Position numbers and translations under genes: made by a program
Notes under the pieces: model-generated
Told to the model about the DNA's origin: nothing
Database searches by the model: none
What the model saw: only the letters and a program-made list of their open reading frames with translations
Assembly: GCF_001049895.1 (NCBI RefSeq)
Contig: NZ_CVPE01000003.1
Location: forward strand, 248,001-312,000
Direction of reading: 5' to 3'
DNA from: Rubeoparvulum massiliense
Lineage (GTDB): Bacteria > Bacillota > Bacilli > Rubeoparvulales > Rubeoparvulaceae
DNA: 64,000 nucleotides
Shown: one piece after another, positions 19,650 to 27,807 of the stretch
Layout of the letters: each line of letters opens with the position of its first letter
Numbering within the stretch: position 1 is the stretch's first letter

Positions 19650-20402
19650 TTACTCCATGGATGCTAGCTCATCATCATCGATGTCAAAGTTGGCGTAGAC
19701 GTTTTGCACGTCATCATTATCTTCTAAGGCATCCATTAGTTTAATCATCTTCTCTGCATCTCCACCTGCTAGTGCAACGGTGGTAGACGGCACCATACTC
19801 TCTTCCGCTGAGCTAAACTGATAGCCTTGCTGTTCCATGACTTCTTTCACCTTGAGGTAATCTCCTGGTGCAGTAATGATCTCGATCTCATCATCCTCGC
19901 TGGATATATCCTCAGCTCCAGCCTCCAGTGCAGCCATCATCACCTCTTCTTCGTCCAATTCCTGTTCTTCATTGTCCAAGGTTAGAACACCCTTGCGTTG
20001 GAAGAGGAAAGAGACACAGCCGCTCTCACCGAGATTCCCACCATGCTTCGAAAAAGCATGCCGTACATCTGCAGCAGTACGATTCCGATTCTCTGTGAGA
20101 CATTCTACCATGACGGCCACACCACCAGGACCATAACCTTCATAGAGAATCTCTTCATAAACAACGCCTTCTAAGTCCCCTGAAGCCTTTTTGATCGTAC
20201 GCTCAATATTATCATTAGGTAGGTTATTATCGCGGGCTTTTTGCAATGCCATTTTGAGGCGCAAGTTATTTTGCGGGTCTGCACCACCATTCTTAACAGC
20301 GACAAAGATCTCTTTTGTCACCTTCGTGAAGATTTTCCCACGAAGTGCATCCTGTCTGCCCTTACGGTGTTGAATGTTTTTCCACTTTGAATGTCCTGAC
20401 AT
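19650..20402 (-). CDS. yebC: YebC/PmpR family regulator or ribosome-rescue factor
   Basis: A 250-residue protein with the exact family N-terminus (MSGHSKWKNIQHRKG..D), the DNNLPNDNIERTIKKA segment near 54 and the GGNLGESGCVSFLFQRKG segment near 115. YebC proteins were first described as transcription regulators; recent work on YebC/TACO1 relatives links them to relief of ribosome stalling at proline stretches. It precedes ruvC with a 156-nt gap; the yebC-ruvCAB linkage is very common. Ribosome site GGGAGGAG. Confidence 0.95.
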   Translation of the reverse strand: MSGHSKWKNIQHRKGRQDALRGKIFTKVTKEIFVAVKNGGADPQNNLRLKMALQKARDNNLPNDNIERTIKKASGDLEGVVYEEILYEGYGPGGVAVMVECLTENRNRTAADVRHAFSKHGGNLGESGCVSFLFQRKGVLTLDNEEQELDEEEVMMAALEAGAEDISSEDDEIEIITAPGDYLKVKEVMEQQGYQFSSAEESMVPSTTVALAGGDAEKMIKLMDALEDNDDVQNVYANFDIDDDELASME

Positions 20403-20493
20403 GGTAAGACTCCTCCCAGAAAAAAATACGTCTTTATACTAGCATAACTTCAAAGAGGACGCAATTTTTTGACCAATTGATGGCAAGGAGAAC

Positions 20494-21255
20494 TCACCTT
20501 GTCGTTCGATTGTGAAAGCGGGGAGGAGATGGTGGCACCTGCCGTTTATGCTGTGTTCGCCGATGCCAGGCTTGGATTCGTTCTCGGGCAGCTTCATCCA
20601 CCTGCTCCCCCTTCAAATAGGCATCTACTACATCGTAGGAAACACCTAGCTCTGCCTCATCGGTCTGTCCTTCCCATAGCCCAGCACTCGGGGGACGTTG
20701 AATGATGGAGGAAGGAACGCCTAAGTATTGAGCCCATGTACGAACATCCCCTTTGGTGATCCGTTTTAACGGTTGACAATCCACGGCGCCATCACCATAT
20801 TTCGTAAAGTAACCAAGATGCCATTCTGCTGCATTATCTGTTCCAACAACAAGATAGTGATACTGTTGTGCCAATGCATAAAGGGTGGACATCCGTAGGC
20901 GAGCACGAAGGTTGGCATCACTTAGCCGTTCCTGCGTTTGATCCCAGTTCTGATCCTTCCCTGCTTCCTGGATGTTCTGCCACAATTCTTGGTGCATCGG
21001 CGACAAGTCAAGCTTTTTGTGCGAAAGATGCGCTGCATCCACAACAAGCTGGGCTGCTTCTAGATCACTTTCACTACTATGGCATGGTAGGATTACCCCA
21101 AGGGAGGAATCAGGAAAAGCCCGTTTGATCAAAAAGGCGACCACTGCAGAATCAATCCCGCCACTGACACCTACCAAGAGTCCTCTTGCTTTTGCTTCCT
21201 TTGCATAGGAGCGGAGCCAATTCACTGTAAAATCAATTTCCCGTTCCAGATTCAT
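20494..21255 (-). CDS. nadE: NH3-dependent NAD+ synthetase
   Basis: NadE adenylates nicotinate adenine dinucleotide and amidates it with ammonia to NAD. The ATP PP-loop SGGIDS (residues 31-36 from the chosen start), VVGTDNAAEWHLGYFTKYGDGAVDCQPL-like region and RPPSAGLWEGQTDEAELG segment are present. The start is set at the ATG at 21255 (MNLEREIDF), because AAGGTGAGG stands 6 nt upstream; a GTG start at 21282 would add nine residues that contain the ribosome site. No glutaminase domain is present, so ammonia is the N donor. Confidence 0.94.
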   Translation of the reverse strand: MNLEREIDFTVNWLRSYAKEAKARGLLVGVSGGIDSAVVAFLIKRAFPDSSLGVILPCHSSESDLEAAQLVVDAAHLSHKKLDLSPMHQELWQNIQEAGKDQNWDQTQERLSDANLRARLRMSTLYALAQQYHYLVVGTDNAAEWHLGYFTKYGDGAVDCQPLKRITKGDVRTWAQYLGVPSSIIQRPPSAGLWEGQTDEAELGVSYDVVDAYLKGEQVDEAARERIQAWHRRTQHKRQVPPSPPRFHNRTTR

Positions 21256-21312
21256 TCCCATCCTCACCTTCCATTTTTCCACTTTTTCTTTATCATAAGC
21301 GAAGGTGGCGGA

Positions 21313-22341
21313 CTATGCAAAGGCATTCAGCTCCTTCTCCAACAATTGCAGGGTTTGGTGCCGCAATTGCCAATGGCGATAGCCTGATTGTGTAACGAAG
21401 AGAAGCTGATGCTCATCATACCCTTTACGCTGTTGAATAAAGCCAGCCCATGTACGGAGTAAAAAGTTAGGATAATATAAGGAGTAAAGTAAGAGTTGGA
21501 GCTGCTGCGGTCGTAATGACCAATTTTGCATGATGGTATGGAGCAGGCGGATGGCAGGACGTAGTTGCCAGCGCTGAGCGAAGAGAAAGCGTTCCGCAAG
21601 CTGATTCAGATCGGTAAGAATTAGATCATGCTGAATTTGGTCAAAATCGATGAGATACACATGACCATCCTGCCCTTCCATGAAGTTATGGGAGGCAAGA
21701 TCATGATGTACCACCTGCTTTTTCTCCAGTGCTTTCATCTTCTCCTGCTGAAACAACGCATGAGGAAATTTTTGAAAGAATCGTACCCCCTCACCTAACA
21801 CCTCCTTGATGAATGGTTGATAGCGTAGGGATAGAGGAGGAAAAAGGAATTGGTACAATTGCCCCAATTCCTCTTGTTGAATCAAGCTGTTTAAACGATC
21901 TCTCCATTGTCCTTCCATGGTAAATGAATGGAGAGGTGGCTGATAGGGAAGCGTAATCTCCCGCGCGGCATGATGAAAGCCATGTAGTGTTTGCAATGCC
22001 TTAAGTGTCTGCTCCCAGGAGCGGTACTGTACTTCACGACCGGAAATCCAAGGCATCAGCACTGCATAGCCTTGTTGATAAGGTGCATAGCTCTTTCCAT
22101 CTCTTGTGCGGACAAAGGGCACAAATTGCTGGAAGCCCCGTTTTTGGAGGTGCAGAAAAACTGCCTCTTGATCAGCTAAGAGCTCCCACCGCTTATAGCG
22201 CTTCCACACCCATATCTTGTGATCCCAATCGGTAATGCGATACACCTGCTGACGTATATGACTCATCTGCTTCAGCTTCAGATCATAATGTTGAAGTAGC
22301 CATTCTGCAAGGGTTGGCTCTGGCTTACGATTCCGTCTCAT
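21313..22341 (-). CDS. Spore coat kinase-fold protein (YsxE/CotS-like)
   Basis: A 342-residue protein with an aminoglycoside-phosphotransferase/choline-kinase fold: an N-lobe lysine region (HKIWVWKRYKRWELLADQEAVF), a Brenner-type HHDLASHNFM catalytic loop near residue 212 and IDFDQ metal site near 230. This is the CotS/YsxE/YutH group of spore coat proteins, whose substrates are mostly unknown. Its start overlaps the end of the SafA-like gene by 17 nt, so both are likely made together in the mother cell. Unlike many CotS proteins the HxDxxxxN and DFD residues are intact, so catalytic activity is possible. Confidence 0.78.
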   Translation of the reverse strand: MRRNRKPEPTLAEWLLQHYDLKLKQMSHIRQQVYRITDWDHKIWVWKRYKRWELLADQEAVFLHLQKRGFQQFVPFVRTRDGKSYAPYQQGYAVLMPWISGREVQYRSWEQTLKALQTLHGFHHAAREITLPYQPPLHSFTMEGQWRDRLNSLIQQEELGQLYQFLFPPLSLRYQPFIKEVLGEGVRFFQKFPHALFQQEKMKALEKKQVVHHDLASHNFMEGQDGHVYLIDFDQIQHDLILTDLNQLAERFLFAQRWQLRPAIRLLHTIMQNWSLRPQQLQLLLYSLYYPNFLLRTWAGFIQQRKGYDEHQLLFVTQSGYRHWQLRHQTLQLLEKELNAFA

Positions 22342-23092
22342 TACAGCAATGCCCCATTCTTTCCCGACGATGATGATGCATTGGAGATTCCATCATCGGT
22401 GACATCGGAGGGCAATGAAATGGGAGCCCCATATGCATGGGCTGTTCATAGATGGGCATTCCCTGCCCATACATAGGGAATTGGCCACAATGGGGATAGA
22501 CATAGGGCTGATAAGGCTGCCAGCATTGTTCAAAGGGCATCATCGGTGCCATGGCATAGGGCGACTCCCGCTTTTCTAGTTGTGGGCAGATCGGCTGTGG
22601 CGCCTCTGGCATGGGTACTGGCATGGGCATTGGGACTGGCATCGGAACCGGATATGGGGTAGGTACTTGCACCTCTTGCTGATACGGGTATGGTACCATA
22701 TAGGGGACCTGGGGTGTCTGATACTGATATTGGTACATATTGAAGTCTAGTTGCAAGGGATTTTGCGGGATGATCGGCATAATAAATTGAGGTGGCATCT
22801 CTGGTTGCGCCGGTGGTGGCAGCGGTGCCTCCATAATGGGTGATTCCACCATGGGCGGTTGGGGTGGCATGGGAACATGCTTTGGCATCTCTGGCATGGG
22901 CTCCATGCGAGGCTCCTTCGGTTGAGGTTTTACAGGTACACTATCTGTTGGTACGCGAATCTTCATGCCAATCCGAAGCTGATCAGGATCTTTTAACTGT
23001 GGGTTGGCTTGCTTTAGTAATTCAAAATCCACATGATACCTTTTGGCAATATTCCACAGCGTGTCTCCTTTTTGTACAACGTGAATTTTCAA
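22325..23092 (-). CDS. safA: SafA-like spore coat assembly protein with N-terminal LysM
   Basis: A 255-residue protein. Residues 1-47 form a LysM domain (IHVVQKGDTLWNIAKRYHVDF...GMKIRVP) that binds the cortex/outer forespore membrane interface in SafA. The rest is low-complexity and Pro/Met/Gln/Tyr-rich, including an alternating PMPVP run around 22610-22665 and a His-rich end (HHHRRERMGHCC). B. subtilis SafA has the same architecture and directs inner coat assembly. The gene starts with TTG at 23092, with GGAGG 7 nt upstream. It lies between obg and the YsxE-like gene. The C-terminal half evolves fast, so the name rests on domain order and context. Confidence 0.78.
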   Translation of the reverse strand: MKIHVVQKGDTLWNIAKRYHVDFELLKQANPQLKDPDQLRIGMKIRVPTDSVPVKPQPKEPRMEPMPEMPKHVPMPPQPPMVESPIMEAPLPPPAQPEMPPQFIMPIIPQNPLQLDFNMYQYQYQTPQVPYMVPYPYQQEVQVPTPYPVPMPVPMPMPVPMPEAPQPICPQLEKRESPYAMAPMMPFEQCWQPYQPYVYPHCGQFPMYGQGMPIYEQPMHMGLPFHCPPMSPMMESPMHHHRRERMGHCCNETES

Positions 23093-23167
23093 TGGTAGGC
23101 CTCCTCCTTCATCTATTTCCCTACCATACTATGTTAGGCATAGGCTCCTTGCTACACATCTGCTGAA

Positions 23168-23202
23168 ATAAAAAAAATGACTAGAGGGACTCCCTCTAGT
23201 CA
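23168..23202 (-). terminator. Rho-independent terminator of obg
   Basis: Nearly perfect stem TGACTAGAGGGA-TCCCTCTAGTCA followed by a long T-run on the minus strand. The obg stop codon (TAG at 23198-23196) lies inside the stem. Confidence 0.9.
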
Positions 23203-24473
23203 ATAAATTCAAATTCTAAGCCACAAATTTCCACCGTGTCGCCATGGCTTGCACCCTTGGCTCTAAGTTGATCATCTACACCCATTCTCCGCATCTGCTG
23301 CGCGAATCGTTCAATGGAATCACGATGATCAAAATCAGTCATCTTGATAAGGCGTTCCAATTCTTCCCCTTCCACGATGAAGCGTTCATTCTCGCGACGG
23401 ACTGTAAACTTAATCTCCTTCGGTGTAGGACGATAGACAACCTCTTGTGCTACCTCCTCTACTACTGGTTCCACATCTGGAATCTGATCCAATTGGTCAG
23501 CAATGGCCAGTAGTAATGGACGGAGCCCTTCCCTCGTCACTGCAGAGATGGGGATAATGGGAAGATCACGGTCTAGCTGCTCCTTAAAGCGTTGAAGATT
23601 CTCCTCTGCTTCAGGAATATCCATTTTATTCGCTACGATGATCTGTGGTCGATCAGCGAGCCCTTGATGATATTGATAAAGCTCCTCCTCGATTTTGACA
23701 AAATCCTCATAGGGATCCCGTCCTTCTACCGCTGCCATATCGATGACATGGACGAGAAGACGCGTCCGTTCCACATGACGGAGAAATTGATGACCAAGGC
23801 CTGCACCCTGATGGGCACCCTCAATCAAGCCAGGTAGATCTGCTAAGACAAAGCTCCGTCCATCACCTACATCGACGACACCAAGATTGGGTGTAAGGGT
23901 TGTAAAGGGATAGTCAGCGATCTTCGGCTTCGCTGAGGTGACCACGGAGAGGAGGGTCGACTTCCCCACACTGGGGAATCCTACTAAACCCACATCGGCG
24001 ATCAACTTCATCTCCAACTGAATGTTACGTTCCTGACCAGGCTCACCTTTTTCCGCAATCTCAGGCGCTGGATGACGCGAAGTGGCAAACCGGCTATTAC
24101 CGCGGCCTCCTCTTCCACCTTTCGCAATCAAGGCACGCTGACCGTGTTCTGTTAGATCAGCAATCAATTCACCAGAATCCAGATCAGTGACAATGGTACC
24201 TGATGGTACCTTGACGATCATATCTTCAGCATTCCTACCAAACTGATTCTTACTCCGTCCATGCTCCCCACGTTCCGCTTTAAAATGTCGTTGATAGCGA
24301 AAATCCATGAGGGTATGCATACCTTCATCTACCTCAAAGATGACGTCTCCGCCCTTACCTCCATCGCCACCAGCAGGTCCCCCCATGGGTACAAATTTTT
24401 CTCGACGAAAGGCGACCATTCCATTGCCACCATCTCCGCCTTTCACATAAATTTTTACGATATCTACAAACAT
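23196..24473 (-). CDS. obgE: Essential GTPase Obg
   Basis: A 425-residue GTPase with the glycine-rich Obg fold at 1-158 ([17 protein letters not shown]), the G domain with G1 GFPSVGKS at 165-172, DLPGLIEGA (G3) near 212, NKMD (G4) near 282, and the C-terminal OCT domain ([15 protein letters not shown] onward) found in Bacillota Obg. It acts in 50S assembly, binds ppGpp and in B. subtilis is needed for Spo0A activation. It lies 30 nt after spo0B, the same pair as in B. subtilis (spo0B-obg), and is probably translated from that transcript. Confidence 0.97.
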   Translation of the reverse strand: MFVDIVKIYVKGGDGGNGMVAFRREKFVPMGGPAGGDGGKGGDVIFEVDEGMHTLMDFRYQRHFKAERGEHGRSKNQFGRNAEDMIVKVPSGTIVTDLDSGELIADLTEHGQRALIAKGGRGGRGNSRFATSRHPAPEIAEKGEPGQERNIQLEMKLIADVGLVGFPSVGKSTLLSVVTSAKPKIADYPFTTLTPNLGVVDVGDGRSFVLADLPGLIEGAHQGAGLGHQFLRHVERTRLLVHVIDMAAVEGRDPYEDFVKIEEELYQYHQGLADRPQIIVANKMDIPEAEENLQRFKEQLDRDLPIIPISAVTREGLRPLLLAIADQLDQIPDVEPVVEEVAQEVVYRPTPKEIKFTVRRENERFIVEGEELERLIKMTDFDHRDSIERFAQQMRRMGVDDQLRAKGASHGDTVEICGLEFEFID

Positions 24474-24503
24474 ACTGGTTGCACCTCCTATATGGAATCC
24501 CCA

Positions 24504-25096
24504 TTAACATGTGCAAGTAAAGCGTAGTGTACCATGATCACTCAAAAAATGATAGGCGGTCTCTATTCCCAATGCCTGCAACTCTTCCTGCCATTCCTGA
24601 AGCCAATGAGAAGGCTCATTCATCCACTTCGCATGCAGTAATAATTGGAGGCGAAGCTGTTCGTCGGATCGAAGCAAGGAGAATTGGAGCTGAGGTAGGC
24701 TATCCTCTGCTTCCAAAGCTTGCTTCCATGCTCCAATCCGTGGAGAAATGCTGCACTCCATTTCTTCTCACTGAGACGGATACCATCTAGACGTTCAGGC
24801 ACTTGCAATTGCAATTGAATGCGTGGATAACGTAATGGATATGTAATGAAATATTCTACAATCTGTGCATTCGGGAAGAGGATCAGATGACTCCAATGCT
24901 GCTCTTGGTCCGTCTGTTTCGTCAAGTACTGCTTCGCATCCTCAACACGATTCATGGCAAGATAGCCCATTAGTACTTGAATGTGATTTAACCATTCGTG
25001 ACGAAGGGAACGGTATAGTTCCAATAGAGATATTGTCGTCCATTGTTTCTCTTTCCATTCTTCCATACCCAATCCATCTCCTAACACCAAGTTCAT
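24504..25096 (-). pseudogene. spo0B: spo0B, sporulation phosphotransferase, interrupted by a frameshift
   Basis: Spo0B passes phosphate from Spo0F to Spo0A in the phosphorelay. The coding information is in two overlapping frames. The first (25096 down to 24620) has the helical hairpin with the active histidine at residue 33 (LRHEWLNHIQVLMGYL) and enters the C-terminal domain (RLSEKKWSAAFLHGLE). It then degenerates, while the -1 frame (stop at 24504) continues sensibly (WKQALEAEDSLPQLQFSLLRS...LQEWQEELQALG). Joined near 24715-24735 the two give about 195 residues, close to the 192 of B. subtilis Spo0B. One missing base explains it. No slippery heptamer was found in the overlap. It may be a real loss, a strain polymorphism or a sequencing error; obg follows directly. 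Confidence 0.8.
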
Positions 25097-25141
25097 GTCC
25101 TCTTGTCCTATATTCTACGAGATGGATTAAGAAAAAGCCAC

Positions 25142-25172
25142 AAAAAAGCCCGACACAAATGGTCGGGCTTTT
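25142..25172 (-). terminator. Rho-independent terminator of the rplU-prp-rpmA operon
   Basis: AAAGCCCGAC pairs with GTCGGGCTTT with a 7-nt loop, followed by TTTTTTG on the minus strand, 48 nt after the rpmA stop. It separates the ribosomal operon from spo0B-obg. Confidence 0.9.
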
Positions 25173-25219
25173 GAAAAAGGCTACCAAAGTTCCGAAGTAT
25201 TTGGTAACGAAGATTGTAC

Positions 25220-25510
25220 TTACGCTTCAACAGCAGCTGGATAAACACTTACTTTCTTACGGTCTTTCCCGAAGCGTTCAAATTTTACAACGCCATCAAC
25301 CGTAGCAAATAAAGTATCATCGCCACCACGCATTACGTTGTTACCAGGGTGAATTTTAGTACCACGTTGGCGAACCAAAATGTTACCAGCTGTAACAAAT
25401 TGACCATCGCCTCGCTTGACACCTAGACGTTTTGCAATACTGTCACGGCCGTTCTTTGTACTACCTACCCCTTTTTTCGAAGCGAAAAACTGTAGATCTA
25501 AACGTAGCAT
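25220..25510 (-). CDS. rpmA: 50S ribosomal protein L27
   Basis: L27 lines the peptidyl transferase centre with its N-terminus. The protein starts with the Bacillota-type extension [10 protein letters not shown] before SKKGVGST; the extension is removed by the Prp protease at FFA|SKK in relatives, and the protease gene is directly upstream. The ATG at 25510 is chosen because AGGAGG stands 8 nt before it; a GTG three codons earlier is part of that ribosome site. The length is 96 residues, as usual. Confidence 0.97.
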   Translation of the reverse strand: MLRLDLQFFASKKGVGSTKNGRDSIAKRLGVKRGDGQFVTAGNILVRQRGTKIHPGNNVMRGGDDTLFATVDGVVKFERFGKDRKKVSVYPAAVEA

Positions 25511-25511
25511 C

Positions 25512-25865
25512 TTACTCACCTCCTGTATTAGAATTGGTCTGTTTTACACGAACATGCTTTGGGTATTGAGCTTCCACTTGCTGTACAGCAATGATCATTG
25601 CATTCAGCAGAAATTGTAACTTTTCTTCTACCTCTTTGTTCTCTATGGAAGAGACCGTACATCGAAGAAATCCGCTCTCGCCTTGTTCACACTCGATGTA
25701 TGGCTGTTGTAACAAGAGTTCTGCTGCATTGATAAGCGTAATCACAATGCCTGAGACAGCTGCACAGACGATGTCGCTGCCAGCAGTGCTGAAGTCCGCA
25801 TGACCCTGCATGGTTATTTGTCGAACCTGTTGTTGGTGATCGCGCACCACATCAACTCGGATCAT
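25512..25865 (-). CDS. prp: Prp, cysteine protease for L27 N-terminal processing (YsxB)
   Basis: A 117-residue protein with the catalytic pair of the family: His in QGHADFS (residue 22) and Cys in [11 protein letters not shown] (residue 34). Prp cleaves the N-terminal extension of L27, and an extension with the matching site (LQFFA) is present on rpmA here. It sits between rplU and rpmA, overlapping rplU by one base (TAATG) and ending one base before the rpmA start, so the three genes are translationally linked. Confidence 0.94.
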   Translation of the reverse strand: MIRVDVVRDHQQQVRQITMQGHADFSTAGSDIVCAAVSGIVITLINAAELLLQQPYIECEQGESGFLRCTVSSIENKEVEEKLQFLLNAMIIAVQQVEAQYPKHVRVKQTNSNTGGE

Positions 25866-26176
25866 TAGCCTTCAATCTTTTCGATGATCACTTTAGTGAA
25901 TGGTTGACGATGACCTTGTTTACGGCGATAGTTTTTCTTTGATTTGTACTTAAACACGATGATTTTACGACCTTTACCGTGTTTGTCAACTTTACCAGTT
26001 ACTTTAGCTCCGGCAACAGTTGGCGCTCCAACAGTTAAACCTTCACCATTGCCCACTGCAAGTACTTGATCAAATGTTACCTTCTCACCAACGTTGGCTT
26101 GCAATAATTCTACGTAAATTGCATCGCCTTCTTGAACGCGGTATTGTTTACCACCAGTCTCAATAATTGCGTACAT
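25865..26176 (-). CDS. rplU: 50S ribosomal protein L21
   Basis: A 103-residue L21 with the typical start [14 protein letters not shown] and the C-terminal [17 protein letters not shown] motif that contacts 23S rRNA. The ATG at 26176 follows AGGAGG at 8 nt; an in-frame TTG-type start further upstream would extend into the leader and is rejected. It is first in the rplU-prp-rpmA operon. Confidence 0.97.
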   Translation of the reverse strand: MYAIIETGGKQYRVQEGDAIYVELLQANVGEKVTFDQVLAVGNGEGLTVGAPTVAGAKVTGKVDKHGKGRKIIVFKYKSKKNYRRKQGHRQPFTKVIIEKIEG

Positions 26177-26282
26177 TTCTGCACCTCCTATACTCAGACT
26201 CGCCATTTGAGGTCTCTGCCCTTCCGACAGATGTTATCTACCCTTACTGTGCGGTTACAGTATGCCCAGGAGCACACTAACG
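26177..26282 (-). ncRNA. Ribosomal protein L21 leader
   Basis: A 5' leader of about 106 nt between the promoter and rplU. It contains the stretches ACTGTAACCGCACAGTAAGG, GGCAGAGACCTCAAATGGCG and AGTCTGAGTATAGGAGGTGC, which agree with my recollection of the conserved L21 leader found upstream of rplU in Bacillota and thought to mediate autoregulation. The call rests on position and these stretches; the fold was not computed. Confidence 0.62.
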
Positions 26283-26288
26283 TTGATT

Positions 26289-26317
26289 ACTTTAACATAC
26301 GGTTTACAGAATGTCAA
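26289..26317 (-). promoter_or_regulatory. Sigma-A promoter of rplU-prp-rpmA
   Basis: TTGACA (26317-26312), 17-bp spacer, TAAAGT (26294-26289) on the minus strand. The -35 box overlaps the last codons of the RNase E/G gene. Confidence 0.72.
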
Positions 26318-27795
26318 CGGATGGTTTTTGCCAGTTCCTCATCATCGCCTGTATAGAGAATCTTATATGTTCCATCTGGAAGTAACGCATCCTCTCGCCA
26401 AAATAGCTGCATGGGGAAATGATCTTCCCAATAGGACCACCCCAGCTGTGATTCGATATGGTGAAAAAGCGTGGGATGAAGAGCGATGCTAATGATCTCA
26501 CAATGCTTGCCTCGTTCATACTCCTTCAATTGACGATGAAGCTTATCCACCATAATATGATGCTGCAAAACTCTCCCGCTTCCCTTACAGCATGAACAAT
26601 CTTGTAGATACTCCTCCTGCATGGAGCGGATCGTCTTCTTCCTTGTCATCTCCACCAGGCCTAAGCGCGTAAGACCCATGATCTCTGTTCGTGTGCGATC
26701 CTGACGCAATGCACGCTCCAAAACTTGGAGAAGCTCCGTTTGATGCTGTTGGTTCTGCATATCAATAAAGTCGATGAGAATGATTCCGCTGATCTCACGA
26801 AGTCGTAGCTGTCGTGCAATCTCCTGGGCTGCCTCCAGATTGGTGCGATAGATCGTCTCCTCCAGCGTACTTTTCCCTGTATACTTACCAGTATTTACAT
26901 CCACCACGGTAAGGGCCTCAGTCTGATCAATCATCAAGAAGCCACCTGACCTCAACCAGACAAGATGATCGAGGAGACGGCTGATTTCTCGCTCTACTCC
27001 ATATGTGCTAAACAGATCCTCTACGCCTTGATACAACTGAAGGCTGCCTTGCCAATGGACATGTTCTAGCTTAAGGGTCTGTTCAATCTGCTTCCAAATC
27101 CCCCGTTGATCCACAATGATCTCTGCCAAGTCCAATGCCGATAAATCACGTAAAATCCGTTGAATAAGCGCTTGATCCTGATAGAGACAAACAGGGGCTT
27201 TCTTGCCTGTGCCCTCTGCTTGAACTTCCTTCCAGAGCGTCCGGAGTTGCTCCAACTCGTCGAGTAATTCTGCTTCTGTGGCCTGGATAGCCGCTGTTCG
27301 CACAATGACACCTTCCCGTTCTGTGAGATGTTTCGCCAATAAATCCTTGTAATAGCCACGCTGCTCGCCATCCTCAATTTTACGGGAGATAGCCACATAA
27401 CCGCCTTGCGGTAGATAGACGAAGGCTTTCCCTGGTAGGGCTAGCTCTGTCGTTATTTTGGGACCTTTATATTCTGTCCCCTCTTTTTTAACCTGAACAA
27501 GCACTTCCTCACCTTGACGAACTAGCTGAGAGATGGTGGGTAGAGGTCCTTCCTGAAAATGGGTACCTAAGCCTTGGATGGCATCCTTCACATGTAAATA
27601 GGCATGCTTAGGCAGACCGATATCAACAAAGGCTGCCTCCATCCCGGGGAGGACATCGGTGACCTTCCCCAAATAAATGTTGCCAATAATCTGTTCATCT
27701 TCGCTTCGTTCATACCATAGTTCAACCAATTTATGCTGATCCAGCAGTGCAGCCTGCAACTTGGTCCCGCTCGCATTAATCAATAATCGCTTCAT
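26314..27795 (-). CDS. rng: Ribonuclease E/G family endoribonuclease
   Basis: About 493 residues. Order: S1-like domain (EQIIGNIYLGKVTDVLPGMEAAFVDIG), 5'-sensor/RNase H region, then the DNase I-like catalytic part with its metal-binding acids in VVDVNTGKYTG and GIILIDFIDM, and a zinc-link-like CSCCKGSGRV. It cleaves single-stranded RNA for rRNA and mRNA processing. B. subtilis lacks this family and relies on RNase Y/J, but other Bacillales carry it in this very position between spoIVFB and rplU. The ATG at 27795 has GAGAGGTG 6 nt upstream; a TTG three codons earlier is less likely. Confidence 0.93.
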   Translation of the reverse strand: MKRLLINASGTKLQAALLDQHKLVELWYERSEDEQIIGNIYLGKVTDVLPGMEAAFVDIGLPKHAYLHVKDAIQGLGTHFQEGPLPTISQLVRQGEEVLVQVKKEGTEYKGPKITTELALPGKAFVYLPQGGYVAISRKIEDGEQRGYYKDLLAKHLTEREGVIVRTAAIQATEAELLDELEQLRTLWKEVQAEGTGKKAPVCLYQDQALIQRILRDLSALDLAEIIVDQRGIWKQIEQTLKLEHVHWQGSLQLYQGVEDLFSTYGVEREISRLLDHLVWLRSGGFLMIDQTEALTVVDVNTGKYTGKSTLEETIYRTNLEAAQEIARQLRLREISGIILIDFIDMQNQQHQTELLQVLERALRQDRTRTEIMGLTRLGLVEMTRKKTIRSMQEEYLQDCSCCKGSGRVLQHHIMVDKLHRQLKEYERGKHCEIISIALHPTLFHHIESQLGWSYWEDHFPMQLFWREDALLPDGTYKILYTGDDEELAKTIR

Positions 27796-27807
27796 ACGCA
27801 ACACCTC

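Noticed and set aside
22610-22665. CRISPR-like or minisatellite repeat inside the SafA-like gene
   Set aside because: The short periodicity comes from Pro-Met-Pro-Val codons; there are no spacers and the frame is intact.
24504-24761. Reading the two spo0B pieces as two separate genes
   Set aside because: The -1 frame piece lacks a proper ribosome site, overlaps the first by over 140 nt, and supplies exactly the missing C-terminal part of Spo0B.
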